Assembly: GCF_019048525.1 (NCBI RefSeq)
Contig: NZ_CP077369.1
Coordinates: 1,116,001 to 1,180,000, forward strand
Length of the DNA: 64,000 nucleotides
Direction of reading: 5' to 3'
Origin: Acinetobacter lwoffii
Lineage (GTDB): Bacteria > Pseudomonadota > Gammaproteobacteria > Pseudomonadales > Moraxellaceae
In this document: piece by piece, positions 7,388-16,542 of the stretch
Numbering within the stretch: the stretch's first letter is position 1
Layout: the number at the start of each line of letters is the position of its first letter
Translations under genes and position numbers: made by a program
Notes under the pieces: model-generated
The model's input: the letters and a program-made list of their open reading frames with translations, nothing else
Told to the model about the DNA's origin: nothing
Databases searched by the model: none

Positions 7388-8848
7388 TTAAAAGTGCTCA
7401 GTCAAAGTTTGGCGAATTTTATCGAGTGTAGTGGCTGGGGGAAGTGTCTCAGGATTCGCCTGATTCACGGGTAGTGAAATGATAGCTTCCAGCCCACCTT
7501 CAGGACGATTATGAATACGCAATTGGCCATGGTGAATATCGACAATCCGTTTCACAATGGCCAGTCCTAAGCCACTGCCTTGTACTGTTCGTGCCGAATT
7601 GCCCCGAACAAAAGGCTGCATCAAGGCTTCAATCTGATCTTCCGGGATGCCTTCGCCATGGTCTGCGACACAAATCAACAGTTGATCTTCTTCAACATGC
7701 GCAGAAAGCTCAATTGGTTCTGAACCATAACGTTTTGAGTTGTTGATCAGATTGCCGATCAGTCTTTTTAGTGACATGCTGCGCGCCTGAATGGTCGGTA
7801 TATCTTGTGGTGTAAATCGGATATCTAGCGGTTTAAACTGCTTGACCAGTTCCTGTAGCAGTACATTGACATTGGTGTCCTGCGGTTCTTCATCGGAACC
7901 ATCGCGCATATAGGAAATGAACTGATCCAGAATCGCGTCCATATCTTCGACATCATAAATCAGGCCTTCTTTGAGAAAGTCTTCATCTGGCATCATTTCG
8001 GCACTGAGGCGGATTCGGGTTAAGGGCGTGCGCAAGTCATGTGAAATGCCGGCCAGCATGATTCGGCGTTCCCGCTCGGTCTGGTCCAGCGTATAAATCA
8101 TCTGATTAAAGGCATGATTGACCTGACGGATTTCCAGTGGACCATGATTGGTATCTAGATAGGGTGCTGAGCCGATTCGGCTATAACTGTTGGCGGCATT
8201 CTGCAAACGGCGTAAAGGACGGTTGAGCTGACGCACCAAGGTCAAAATAATGATGCCGACAATAATCGGCGTGCCAAGCAACCAGCCCAAAATCAGTTCA
8301 TTGCTATAATTGGCATAAGTCTTTAAAGGTTCCTGTACCCAGTGACCATTCATTTCAGGAGTCTGGATCCAGATACGTGGACTCGGCTTAAACTGGAAAT
8401 AGACTGTGGCTTGTTCGATGCGTAACTCTTTGGCGAGTTTGGTTTCGATCTGTCGGGTAAAAAATTCGGCAATCAGCTTTTCACGGACAGTGGGATATTC
8501 TGCCGGATTAGTAACGTATTCAATGCCGACCCGGTTTTTTAGCCAGTCATCGATATCGACTTCCTGCTGTTTATGATACAGGCGCAGATCGGGATTATTA
8601 AGAATTTCCAGTTCCATGGCCAGATAACGCGCATGTTGCTGGATTTCAGGTAAAAACAGGGTACGCCAAAAGAACCACAAGGACATGAACAGGCTAAAAC
8701 AGACCACAAAAACCACCAGTACCGTGGTACGCATGGCAGCAGAACGCGGCTTGATCTTGTCGAGAAAGCGTTCCCCGCGGGTACGCTTTTTTTCCGAGTA
8801 GCTGACAAAATCGGTAAATTTTTGTGGATCGATGGGGTCGAGTTTCAC
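7388..8848 (-). CDS. envZ: EnvZ-like sensor histidine kinase
   Basis: This 486-residue kinase has two membrane segments (about residues 41-60 and 186-205) enclosing a periplasmic sensor region, a HAMP linker, the phospho-acceptor box with H270 (GISHDLRTPL), and a catalytic domain with the N box (NLINNSKRYG, about 366-375), DHGEGIP (396-402) and GSGLGLA (424-430). It senses an envelope or osmotic cue and phosphorylates OmpR, encoded just upstream. A GTG start at 8848 is chosen because AGGGAG precedes it and family homology starts there; the frame is open 50 codons further, through repeat-like DNA. Unusually, 248 bases separate it from ompR. Confidence 0.9.
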   Translation of the reverse strand: MKLDPIDPQKFTDFVSYSEKKRTRGERFLDKIKPRSAAMRTTVLVVFVVCFSLFMSLWFFWRTLFLPEIQQHARYLAMELEILNNPDLRLYHKQQEVDIDDWLKNRVGIEYVTNPAEYPTVREKLIAEFFTRQIETKLAKELRIEQATVYFQFKPSPRIWIQTPEMNGHWVQEPLKTYANYSNELILGWLLGTPIIVGIIILTLVRQLNRPLRRLQNAANSYSRIGSAPYLDTNHGPLEIRQVNHAFNQMIYTLDQTERERRIMLAGISHDLRTPLTRIRLSAEMMPDEDFLKEGLIYDVEDMDAILDQFISYMRDGSDEEPQDTNVNVLLQELVKQFKPLDIRFTPQDIPTIQARSMSLKRLIGNLINNSKRYGSEPIELSAHVEEDQLLICVADHGEGIPEDQIEALMQPFVRGNSARTVQGSGLGLAIVKRIVDIHHGQLRIHNRPEGGLEAIISLPVNQANPETLPPATTLDKIRQTLTEHF

Positions 8849-8942
8849 ACCAGCTCCCTGTTGGCATTTTCCAAATTGAGCAGTAATAATAATTTGTAAT
8901 GGAATCTTACTGCTTGAACCTTCGATGGAAGGAGCTTGTTGT

Positions 8943-9047
8943 GTTACTTTTTTTGAAAAAGTAACCAAAAAACTTTGCCATTCGCTGAACTCGCGCATTT
9001 GTATACGAGCCTTTAAAGAAGGGGAGGCTCAGACAGCAGCGAATGGC
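8943..9047. repeat. Nested inverted repeats between ompR and envZ, possible dispersed element
   Basis: Within the 248-base spacer lie a perfect 10-bp palindrome (8943-8965, GTTACTTTTT around 3 bases), an 11-bp perfect inverted repeat (GCCATTCGCTG at 8977-8987 with CAGCGAATGGC at 9037-9047), and inside it GAGCCT (9007-9012) pairing with AGGCTC (9025-9030). This density of nested pairing is not expected in an operon spacer and resembles a small non-coding repeat element. Whether copies exist elsewhere in the genome cannot be seen here. Confidence 0.5.
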
Positions 9048-9096
9048 TTTTAGGGACAATAAATTGGGGTAATCTTTTATCCTAATAAGTTTTTCT

Positions 9097-9861
9097 TTAT
9101 TCAGCACCATCTGGAACAAAGACATAACCCACACCCCATACAGTCTGGATATAACGTGCACGCGCTGGGTTTTCTTCCACTAAACGGCGTAAACGTGACA
9201 CCTGAACATCAATTGAACGTTCCATGGCACCCCATTCACGGCCACGCGCCAGATTCATCAGCTTGTCGCGGGTTAATGGTTCGCGTGGATGTTGAACCAG
9301 TGCTTTCAGTACCGCAAACTCACCAGTAGTGAGCGTTACCACTTGGCCTTCACGGGTCAGAGTGCGGGTAGAGAGATCTAGCGACCATGGGCCAAAAGAA
9401 ACCACTTCCATCTGTTGGCTTGGTGCACCCGGCACTTCACGTACCTGACGGCGCAATACCGCACGAATACGTGCCAGCAGCTCATTCGGGTTAAACGGTT
9501 TAGGCAAGTAATCATCGGCACCTGCTTCTAAACCGGCAATACGATCCGAGTCGCTACCACGAGCGGTGAGCATAATGATAGGCGTATCGATATTGGATTG
9601 GCGTAAACGACGACAGATACTCAAGCCATCTTCGACCGGAAGCATAAAGTCGAGCACGATCAGAGAAAACAGTTCCCGCTGTAAAAGTCGATCCATCTGC
9701 GTGGCATCATGTGCAGTTTTAACCACAAAGCCTTTATCTTCGAGAAAACGCTGTAATAAGGTACGCAGACGAACATCATCATCAACCACCAGGATCCGTT
9801 CGACCCGGTCCGTTTCGGTATGTACGGCATCGGCTTTTTCAGCAGGTACAACTAAACTCAT
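9097..9861 (-). CDS. ompR: OmpR-like response regulator
   Basis: This 254-residue protein has an N-terminal receiver domain (acidic cluster DDD at 27-29, phospho-acceptor D71 in VLDFMLP, then LPKPFNPNELLARI with the conserved lysine) and a C-terminal winged-helix DNA-binding domain ending in RYIQTVWGVGYVFVPDG. The sequence is close to the OmpR branch, including the QVSRLRRLVEENPARARYIQTVWG stretch. It is phosphorylated by the EnvZ-like kinase encoded downstream and regulates envelope genes such as porins. AAAGGAG lies 7 bases before the ATG. The N-terminus carries about 20 residues more than E. coli OmpR. Confidence 0.93.
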   Translation of the reverse strand: MSLVVPAEKADAVHTETDRVERILVVDDDVRLRTLLQRFLEDKGFVVKTAHDATQMDRLLQRELFSLIVLDFMLPVEDGLSICRRLRQSNIDTPIIMLTARGSDSDRIAGLEAGADDYLPKPFNPNELLARIRAVLRRQVREVPGAPSQQMEVVSFGPWSLDLSTRTLTREGQVVTLTTGEFAVLKALVQHPREPLTRDKLMNLARGREWGAMERSIDVQVSRLRRLVEENPARARYIQTVWGVGYVFVPDGAE

Positions 9862-10196
9862 GAGATGCTCCTTTATTCTTTATTGTCGTCATAAACAAAA
9901 ATCAAATAGGCTTTGAGTATACGATTCATTGATATTAATTGACTATGCTCTAAAGCACCAAATATTGCAGTTAAAATCAAGACATAGATACTAAATATAT
10001 ACATCTAAATGAGCAAAAAATACGATTTTAAGCTGGATAAAAAGCAAAGTTCATACAAACTTTATCGGGAAAAGCTGAAAACTGTGGCACTTCATAATAT
10101 AAAGATGAGGTAAATTAATAAAAACAATGGTGGATTTTATAGACCCGGTCTTTATAATCATGCCATTTAGTACTTATCCTTGTGGGATCAAACACG
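9862..10196. other. Divergent intergenic region between ompR and tex
   Basis: These 335 bases carry the ribosome-binding site of ompR at one end and a TATAAT hexamer (10153-10158) about 40 bases ahead of tex at the other. No good -35 partner, reading frame, repeat or stable hairpin was found. Confidence 0.5.
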
Positions 10197-12551
10197 ATGA
10201 CTGACTTAGTTCAGCAGTTGGCAAAAGAACTTGCCGTACGTCCAAATCAAGTTGAGGCTGCCATCAAGCTTATTGATGAAGGTGCCAGTGTTCCTTTTAT
10301 TGCACGTTACCGTAAAGAAGTAACGCAAGGCTTAGACGATACGCAACTACGTCAACTCGATACGCGTTTATCATACTTGCGTGATTTGTATGAGCGCCGT
10401 GAAAAGGTGATTGAATCACTCAAAGAACAAGATAAATTATCTGATGATTTATTGGCGCGTGTGAATGCGGCCGAAACCAAAAATGCATTAGAAGAAATTT
10501 ACGCGCCGTACCGCCCAAAACGTACCAGTAAATCATTCAAGGCCAAAGAAGCCGGTTTAGGCCCGATTGCCGAAAAAATCTTTAATGAAGCCGTTGATCC
10601 AGCTGAAGCTTTGGCGGGCTTTAGCCATGAAGATTATCCAGATACTGAAAGCCAGCTTGATGCGATCCAGCACATCCTGATTGATGACTGGGCACAAAAT
10701 ATCGCACTGACCACTGAACTTAAAGCGACATTTGCAAAAACTGCCGTGCTGAAAAGTTTAGTTGCAAGTGATGAGAAAAAAGAAGTCGGTAAAAAATTCC
10801 GTGATTATTTCGATTTCTCTGAAAACTTGAATAAAGTGCCTTCACACCGTTTATTGGCGATGCTGCGTGGCCGTCAGGAAAACGTTTTAGGCCTGAAAGT
10901 TGATGGCGAAGATGATGCCCCGTTGGCGCGTATTGAAACTGAATACAATCTTGAAACTGTTCAGCCACAAGCTCGTCAGGATTTCTTGAAGCAAACTGCA
11001 AAATTGTTCTGGCTCGGTAAAGTTCGTCCAACGATTGAACATTCATTGCTGACTGAAAAACGTCTGGCTGCTGAAACAGAAGCGATGAACGTCTTTGCTG
11101 AAAACCTGCGTCATTTACTGCTGTCTGCACCTGCAGGCGCACGTACCACTTTGGGCGTGGACCCAGGTATCCGTACTGGTGTGAAACTGGCGGTGGTGAA
11201 CGAGTCTGGTGATGTACTGGCACATAGTACGATTTATCCATTTGCGCCAAAAGATGATAAAGATGGTTCATTAACTGAACTTGCACGTTTATGCCGCGAG
11301 TTCAATGTTGACCTGATCGCGATTGGTAATGGTACTGCAAGCCGTGAAACTGAAGCTTTAGTTGCTGAAATGATGGCTGCGAACAGTGATCTGAAAATGA
11401 CGCGTGTTTCTGTATCTGAAGCAGGTGCATCGGTGTATTCAGCATCTGAACTAGCTTCACAGGAACTGCCTGAACTAGATGTATCTATTCGTGGTGCGGT
11501 ATCGATTGCACGCCGTTTACAAGATCCACTAGCAGAACTGGTGAAAATCGATCCGAAATCGATTGGTGTGGGTCAGTATCAACATGACGTGAACCAGACC
11601 GGTCTGGCGAAAACCTTGGAAGCGGTCGTTGAAGACTGTGTGAACTCAGTGGGTGTGGATGTAAATACTGCATCAGCAGCAATTCTGGGTTATATCGCGG
11701 GTCTGAATAAATCGATCGCACAGCAAATTGTGGAATTCCGTAAGGAAAATGGTCGTTTTGACAATCGTCAGTCTTTGAAAAAAGTACCACGTTTAGGCGA
11801 GCGTACTTTTGAGCAGGCTGCGGGCTTCTTGCGTATTCAAGATGGTACAGAACCACTGGATGCGTCTGCAGTTCACCCTGAGTCATATGCTTTGGTGAGC
11901 AAAATTGTTGAAGCAAAAGCAACGACTGTAAAAGACATCATTGGCAATACTGAAATCATTCGCCAAGTGAATGCAGAAGAATTTGCAGACGAGAAATTCG
12001 GTCTGCCGACAATTCAAGACGTATTGGCTGAACTGGAAAAACCGGGCCGTGACCCGCGTCCAGAATTCCGCACTGCTAAATTCCGTGATGACATTACTGA
12101 AGTTGCGCAATTGTCTGAAGGCATGCAGCTGGAAGGTGTAGTCACTAACGTGACTAACTTCGGTGCATTTGTCGATGTGGGTGTGCATCAAGACGGTTTG
12201 GTACATATTTCTGAACTTGCCAATGAATTTGTCGCTGATCCGCATAAAGTGGTGAAACCGGGTCAAATCGTACAAGTCCGTGTTTTGAATGTGGATGCTG
12301 AACGTAACCGCGTGAATCTGTCGATGCGTCCTGAAGGTTCTGAAGCGCCGGCGAAAGCACCACGTCAGCCACGTCGCGAGAACAATGAGCCACGTGGTGA
12401 ACGTAAGCCTCAGGGTAAACGTCCACAGCAAGGACGTCCGCAAGGTGATCGCCCTGAGGGTAAGAAACCTCAAGCGGCTAAACCACAAGAGCAAAAAATT
12501 GGTGGTTTGGGTGCATTGCTATTGCAAGCAGGGATTAAAGGTTCTAAATAA
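10197..12551 (+). CDS. tex: Tex family RNA-binding transcription accessory protein
   Basis: This 784-residue protein shows the full Tex layout: the helical N-terminal region (PFIARYRKE and DTQLRQLD), an RNase H-like YqgF domain with LGVDPGIRTGVKLAVV, helix-hairpin-helix repeats (VDVNTASAAILGYIAGL and FDNRQSLKKVPRLGERTFEQAAGFLRI), and a C-terminal S1 domain (VVTNVTNFGAFVDVGVHQDGLVHISEL). Tex binds nucleic acid and affects transcription and stress fitness; it is related to eukaryotic Spt6. After the S1 domain comes a basic tail of about 60 residues with many P, R, Q and K, wound around repeated RPQ and KPQ units, likely adding RNA affinity. An ATG at 10197 was preferred to a GTG at 10182. A strong terminator follows. 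Confidence 0.95.
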   Translation: MTDLVQQLAKELAVRPNQVEAAIKLIDEGASVPFIARYRKEVTQGLDDTQLRQLDTRLSYLRDLYERREKVIESLKEQDKLSDDLLARVNAAETKNALEEIYAPYRPKRTSKSFKAKEAGLGPIAEKIFNEAVDPAEALAGFSHEDYPDTESQLDAIQHILIDDWAQNIALTTELKATFAKTAVLKSLVASDEKKEVGKKFRDYFDFSENLNKVPSHRLLAMLRGRQENVLGLKVDGEDDAPLARIETEYNLETVQPQARQDFLKQTAKLFWLGKVRPTIEHSLLTEKRLAAETEAMNVFAENLRHLLLSAPAGARTTLGVDPGIRTGVKLAVVNESGDVLAHSTIYPFAPKDDKDGSLTELARLCREFNVDLIAIGNGTASRETEALVAEMMAANSDLKMTRVSVSEAGASVYSASELASQELPELDVSIRGAVSIARRLQDPLAELVKIDPKSIGVGQYQHDVNQTGLAKTLEAVVEDCVNSVGVDVNTASAAILGYIAGLNKSIAQQIVEFRKENGRFDNRQSLKKVPRLGERTFEQAAGFLRIQDGTEPLDASAVHPESYALVSKIVEAKATTVKDIIGNTEIIRQVNAEEFADEKFGLPTIQDVLAELEKPGRDPRPEFRTAKFRDDITEVAQLSEGMQLEGVVTNVTNFGAFVDVGVHQDGLVHISELANEFVADPHKVVKPGQIVQVRVLNVDAERNRVNLSMRPEGSEAPAKAPRQPRRENNEPRGERKPQGKRPQQGRPQGDRPEGKKPQAAKPQEQKIGGLGALLLQAGIKGSK

Positions 12552-12572
12552 TTTTTAGATATCTTTAATTTA

Positions 12573-12602
12573 AAAAAACCTCCCGATCGGGAGGTTTTTT
12601 AT
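12573..12602. terminator. Terminator of tex, usable from both sides
   Basis: AAAAACCTCCCGATCGGGAGGTTTTT is a perfect palindrome with T and A runs on both sides, between the convergent ends of tex and the small membrane protein gene. Confidence 0.92.
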
Positions 12603-12609
12603 TGGATCA

Positions 12610-12927
12610 TTATGAGTTAATCATCGGAACAATCCAGCTAGTAACAATTAATAAAATACCGAGATGCCCCAGTTTTCGTGTCACATAGACCAGCTTAGAC
12701 GGTGGCTGTTCCAGTCTTTTTGCATATTCTTCCATGCTAATGCCGGGCTTGCCTTTACTGGTAAATAAAAACACCGCCAGGTCGATACAGATCAGAATCG
12801 TACCGATATCAGCGACCAGTTCCATCAGGACAAAATCCTGGCTATACAGCGACATGCTGACGCTATAAATCAGATAAATGGCAAAGGCCAGACACAGGTA
12901 TTGCAGGACAACTAAAAACTTCTGCAT
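12610..12927 (-). CDS. Small inner-membrane protein, three predicted segments
   Basis: This 105-residue protein has three hydrophobic segments (about residues 5-26, 34-53 and 86-102) separated by a basic, charged loop with SMEEYAKRLEQPPSKLVYVTRKLG. No family was recognised. The ATG at 12927 is preferred because GAG lies 6 bases upstream; a TTG three codons earlier is the alternative. Inner-membrane location is inferred from the hydrophobic segments. The gene shares the tex terminator and appears monocistronic. Confidence 0.72.
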   Translation of the reverse strand: MQKFLVVLQYLCLAFAIYLIYSVSMSLYSQDFVLMELVADIGTILICIDLAVFLFTSKGKPGISMEEYAKRLEQPPSKLVYVTRKLGHLGILLIVTSWIVPMINS

Positions 12928-12987
12928 AAATCTCAACAGTTCACAAAATTAAAGCAATTATACAAATAATCGGGCAGCTACGGCCAA

Positions 12988-14067
12988 TTACAAGGTCTGC
13001 ATTACCTCAGCAAAATTCTGCTTCTCGACCAGTTCCAGAAATTCATCGCCCAGACGCTGACTTTCCGCAATACATTGCTTCCAGAGCTGAATGCGTTGGG
13101 CCTGGTCCAAACCTTTTAAGTTAAAGTCTTTACGGTCAGGCAAACGACCCAAAGGCAAACTTTGCAGATATTGCTGCGAGGGAGAAAGCAGCAAAGTTCG
13201 TGCCTGATTTTCCGGATTTGAGGTACGTTTAAATAACTTGTCAAACCAGCCGGGGGTAATGCTATCGGTAAAATGTGGATACAGCACAATACCTTTGCTC
13301 TGAAAGGGCAGGTCAATGTGATAGTCAATCAGGCCACCATCGCGATAATAACCCTGCGGCGCATCCGGAATATTGTTCACCGCTGCCATCACCCCGGGAA
13401 TAGACGCTGAAGCCATCAACCAGGACAACACACTCTGTTCGGTTAGTGCATGATAATGCGTGGTAAATCCATCTTCAGCGATTTTAAACTGTTCACCGAT
13501 ATTGGGCTGGCTGATCACACGTTGCATGAAATAACGGCTGTGCCGGCGCGCGACTGCGGTCGTTCCAAGAATTCCAGCCACAGAAGCCAGCAACGGCAAT
13601 GCCTTGTCACTCTGGAAAATATGTTGGGCTTTAATTGAAATGACTGCGAGATGATAATCTGGATGATTGACCAGATCGTTTTCTTTGCCTTGTACCAGAT
13701 CCAGCAGCATGCCACGGCAAACTTCGCTGACATCCTGACGGGTCATTTTTTTATGAAAATAGAGGTTGGTATAGAGTTCAGCCAAGCGTTCGGTTCCCTG
13801 TTGAGCACCATGTGCAGCCATACTGGCAAAGCGCCAACTACCAATCGAAGAACCCACCAAAGTTCTACGCTGAGGTGCACGTGGAAAAAACTCACCAAAA
13901 ATCGCCTGATCCAGTCCCTGGATACCGATACCTTTGGGGCCACCTGCAGCACCAGGTACAATATCGACTTGTTCGGGTTGCAAACCTTGTTGCAGAATCA
14001 GCTCACGTGCCAGATGGCCGGCACGAATCGTCAGAGCAGGCGCACGTTTTTGTAAAATCTGTACCAT
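12988..14067 (-). CDS. Patatin-like phospholipase
   Basis: This 359-residue protein carries the patatin signature: a glycine-rich oxyanion segment GAAGGPKGIG at residues 39-48, the nucleophile elbow GSSIG at 72-76 with S74, and D243 in DGGLIDYH, giving the Ser-Asp dyad. Patatin-type enzymes hydrolyse acyl esters of phospholipids or other lipids. There is no clear signal peptide, so a cytoplasmic or membrane-peripheral location is likely. The start at MVQIL is supported by AGG 8 bases upstream; an earlier codon would add 7 residues. The substrate cannot be read from the sequence. Confidence 0.87.
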   Translation of the reverse strand: MVQILQKRAPALTIRAGHLARELILQQGLQPEQVDIVPGAAGGPKGIGIQGLDQAIFGEFFPRAPQRRTLVGSSIGSWRFASMAAHGAQQGTERLAELYTNLYFHKKMTRQDVSEVCRGMLLDLVQGKENDLVNHPDYHLAVISIKAQHIFQSDKALPLLASVAGILGTTAVARRHSRYFMQRVISQPNIGEQFKIAEDGFTTHYHALTEQSVLSWLMASASIPGVMAAVNNIPDAPQGYYRDGGLIDYHIDLPFQSKGIVLYPHFTDSITPGWFDKLFKRTSNPENQARTLLLSPSQQYLQSLPLGRLPDRKDFNLKGLDQAQRIQLWKQCIAESQRLGDEFLELVEKQNFAEVMQTL

Positions 14068-14177
14068 GGTTGAACCTATACTAGCCAAATGTGTGCTTAT
14101 TTTAAGCGATAGGTCTTAGGACCCAATGGCAAGATATGTCCTAAGGTGACTTTGGAGTCATGCGATGCCCAGAAAAT

Positions 14178-14207
14178 AAAAAACCTGAACAGTGTCAGGT
14201 TTTTTTA
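14178..14207 (-). terminator. Terminator of the ubiE-ubiJ-ubiB operon
   Basis: AAAAAACCTGA and TCAGGTTTTTT pair around ACAGTG, 14 bases beyond the ubiB stop on the reverse strand. Confidence 0.9.
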
Positions 14208-14220
14208 AAAGCTCATTTAG

Positions 14221-15840
14221 TTATTTCGCAATCCGCCAGACGGCCAGTACACTCGCCAGTACAATCAGAATCACCGACACAAACCACGGTGAAATAATCG
14301 CAATTGCCAGCAGAATGGCCATGACGCTGCCAAACATCCAGCTACGCTTCTGTTGATGTTCCATTTGCAGGCGCATGCTTTGTAATTCATTGAGCTGTTT
14401 GGCATGCCAGGCCGACTGATTTTTTAAACCGTTTAAGCTGTCGATCATCAGGGTCGGTAAATCCTGTGCCCCTAAAAGTAGATCCGGGATTTTCTGTCCC
14501 AGTTCTTTCAGGTTCTTTTGCGGATTCATCTGGGCCTTGATCCAGTCCGTCAGAATTGGTTTGGCCAGACTCCAGATATCCAGTTCCGGATAAAGATCGG
14601 TTCCCAGACCTTCGACATGGACTAATGTTTTTAGTAACAACATTAATTGAGGTGGAATTTCCAGATGGAAACGACGCGCGATATCCATGACTTCAATCAG
14701 AATGCCGGCAAAGTCCAGTTCATGCATCGGTTTTGAGACCATTGGCCCCACACTGCGGCGCATTTCACGAGCCAACGCATCCTGATCAGTTCCCGGTGGA
14801 ATCCAGCCGGCCTGATGCACCACCTGAATCAGCTGCATAAAGTCGCTGTTCATGACCGCCAGTAGCATGCGTGCTACGGTCATCTGGTCATGCTTGGACA
14901 GCTCGCCCATAATCGCGCAGTCCAGCGCAATAAAACGCGGATTGGCCGGATTGATGGTTTCTACAAAGACGTTGCCCGGATGCATATCGGCATGGAAAAA
15001 ATTATCGCGGAACACTTGAGTAAAGAAGATGGTCAGGCCTTTACGCGCCAGATCGGCACGATCCATGCCCAACCGGTCAAAGGTCGCGATATCTGAAATT
15101 GGTACCCCGGTAATACGCTCGGCCACCAGAACATCTTTGCTGTCCATGTAAATTTCCGGCACATACATCATGCTCGAGCCGGTAAAATGATGGCGCATGC
15201 GGCGGGTATTATCGGCTTCCAGCGTCAGATCCAGCTCATTCAGAATGATCTGTCGATAATCCTGAATGATTTCCGATAAATGTAGGGCACGTGCTGCTTC
15301 CAGACGTTTTTCCAGAAATTGACCGAGCCATTCCAGAATTTCAAAATCCTGCAAAATCTGCTGGCGAATATTCGGACGGGTGACTTTGACCACGACTTCA
15401 CGGCCATCATGCAGGGCAGCCGTATGTACCTGTGCAATCGAAGCCGCTGCCAGTGGCTGGGTATCGAAACGCGCGAACAGGGTATTTACATCAGCTTTCA
15501 GGGATTCCTGAATGCGCATCTTGGCCACGTCATTATCAAATGGCTTGACCCGGTCTTGCAGCAACACCAGTTGCTGTAAAACTTCAGGTGGAATCAGGTC
15601 ACGACGGGTCGAGAGTAGCTGGCCAAGCTTGATCGCTAACGGCCCCATTTCTTCTAAAGCCAGTTTCAGCTTGAGCGGATTTTTACGTTCACGACTGGAC
15701 CAGGCGGCCGGATGCATCCGGATGAGGGACAGCACATGCCGGGATTTTTCTGGTAATTCTTCCGCAGGAAACAACGTGTCGAGTCGATAGTGCGCGGCGA
15801 TGCGCCAAAGTTCGAGTAAACGTGAAACATGCGGAATCAT
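14221..15840 (-). CDS. ubiB: Ubiquinone biosynthesis protein UbiB (ABC1 kinase-like)
   Basis: This 539-residue protein belongs to the UbiB/ABC1 atypical kinase family. The KxGQ motif is visible in AIKLGQLLSTRRDLIPPE, followed by the alanine-rich loop AAASIAQVHTA, the VVVKVTRP lysine region, the catalytic loop FFHADMHPGNVFV and ALDCAIMGEL. Two C-terminal hydrophobic stretches (about residues 497-535) anchor it in the inner membrane. UbiB is an ATPase needed for ubiquinone synthesis, probably helping lipid-soluble intermediates reach the enzymes. It is the last gene of a ubiE-ubiJ-ubiB operon with 12 bases or fewer between genes, the same order as in E. coli. Confidence 0.95.
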   Translation of the reverse strand: MIPHVSRLLELWRIAAHYRLDTLFPAEELPEKSRHVLSLIRMHPAAWSSRERKNPLKLKLALEEMGPLAIKLGQLLSTRRDLIPPEVLQQLVLLQDRVKPFDNDVAKMRIQESLKADVNTLFARFDTQPLAAASIAQVHTAALHDGREVVVKVTRPNIRQQILQDFEILEWLGQFLEKRLEAARALHLSEIIQDYRQIILNELDLTLEADNTRRMRHHFTGSSMMYVPEIYMDSKDVLVAERITGVPISDIATFDRLGMDRADLARKGLTIFFTQVFRDNFFHADMHPGNVFVETINPANPRFIALDCAIMGELSKHDQMTVARMLLAVMNSDFMQLIQVVHQAGWIPPGTDQDALAREMRRSVGPMVSKPMHELDFAGILIEVMDIARRFHLEIPPQLMLLLKTLVHVEGLGTDLYPELDIWSLAKPILTDWIKAQMNPQKNLKELGQKIPDLLLGAQDLPTLMIDSLNGLKNQSAWHAKQLNELQSMRLQMEHQQKRSWMFGSVMAILLAIAIISPWFVSVILIVLASVLAVWRIAK

Positions 15841-15852
15841 AAAGTTGTGTAC

Positions 15853-16530
15853 CTAGTCTTGAGTAGAATTGTTTGAGGCATCGATTTGAGCCTGAAGCTG
15901 CTGGATTTTTGCTTCAACCCGATCTAAATTTTGATTCAGGATACGGGTGTCCTGATTCAGGTCATCCATTTGCCAGCGGGGGGCAAACAGACCGCTGTCT
16001 TCTTTTAAGGCATCTTCGGCAAAAAATAATTGACTTTGCAGGGTGCGTTTTAGCTGCTTGGGCAGCAGTTGCAATTTACCAATTTCATGCGCCAGTGTCG
16101 GGCCAACCCAGGGGCTTAAATGCGCCGCCAGATCCAGTTCCGCCTGTTGCATGATGCGCTGGATTTCCTGCAATAATTTGTAGTCGCCTTGCAATGGAAT
16201 ATTGCCGACTTCATCGGAAAGCAGCAGCTTGAGTAATTCCACCACATTGCTGACCTGCAAGGTTGCTGTCGCTTCGGTGATTGTCGCGGAACTTGCGTCA
16301 AATGGACGTTGTTCAAAGACCGAAGGTGTTTCGGTATGACCGGTTGCCGTTGGTTCCAGACGAACTTTGCCTTCATCAAAAAACACATCAACCGAAAGCT
16401 GCGGCGAGGCAATCACCACCCGCAGCATTTTACCGGACAGGGCATTCAGCTGGATGCGAGTAATGGCGTCCAGATCAAGAACATGATGAATCACGCGTTC
16501 AACAGCACCGAGTGCCAGAATTGACCACAT
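15853..16530 (-). CDS. ubiJ: Ubiquinone biosynthesis accessory factor UbiJ
   Basis: This protein of about 225 residues has an SCP2-type lipid-binding N-terminal part (MWSILALGAVERVIHHVLDLDAITRIQLNALSGK and later VDVFFDEGKVRLEP) and a C-terminal coiled coil (RILNQNLDRVEAKIQQLQAQID). This is the UbiJ/YigP layout. UbiJ scaffolds the soluble Ubi complex with UbiK and the hydroxylases and methyltransferases of ubiquinone synthesis. Position between ubiE and ubiB confirms the assignment. The start is either ATG at 16530 or TTG at 16536; an AAGG site is spaced better for the TTG. Confidence 0.92.
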   Translation of the reverse strand: MWSILALGAVERVIHHVLDLDAITRIQLNALSGKMLRVVIASPQLSVDVFFDEGKVRLEPTATGHTETPSVFEQRPFDASSATITEATATLQVSNVVELLKLLLSDEVGNIPLQGDYKLLQEIQRIMQQAELDLAAHLSPWVGPTLAHEIGKLQLLPKQLKRTLQSQLFFAEDALKEDSGLFAPRWQMDDLNQDTRILNQNLDRVEAKIQQLQAQIDASNNSTQD

Positions 16531-16542
16531 AGGCAAGGAACC

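Noticed and set aside
8849..8998. Upstream extension of envZ by about 50 codons
   Set aside because: It runs through the nested inverted repeats, has no family similarity, and a ribosome-binding site supports the GTG at 8848.
8907..9161. Separate small gene in the ompR-envZ spacer
   Set aside because: The frame overlaps the end of ompR and consists of repeat-derived sequence; no ribosome-binding site fits.
9566..9916. Forward frame opposite ompR
   Set aside because: It is an antisense shadow of the OmpR coding sequence; the S-, R- and K-rich composition is typical of shadows.
11883..12494. 203-codon reverse frame within tex
   Set aside because: The opposite strand of the Tex S1 and basic tail; composition of R, T, L, F and H is that of a shadow frame and no domain was seen.
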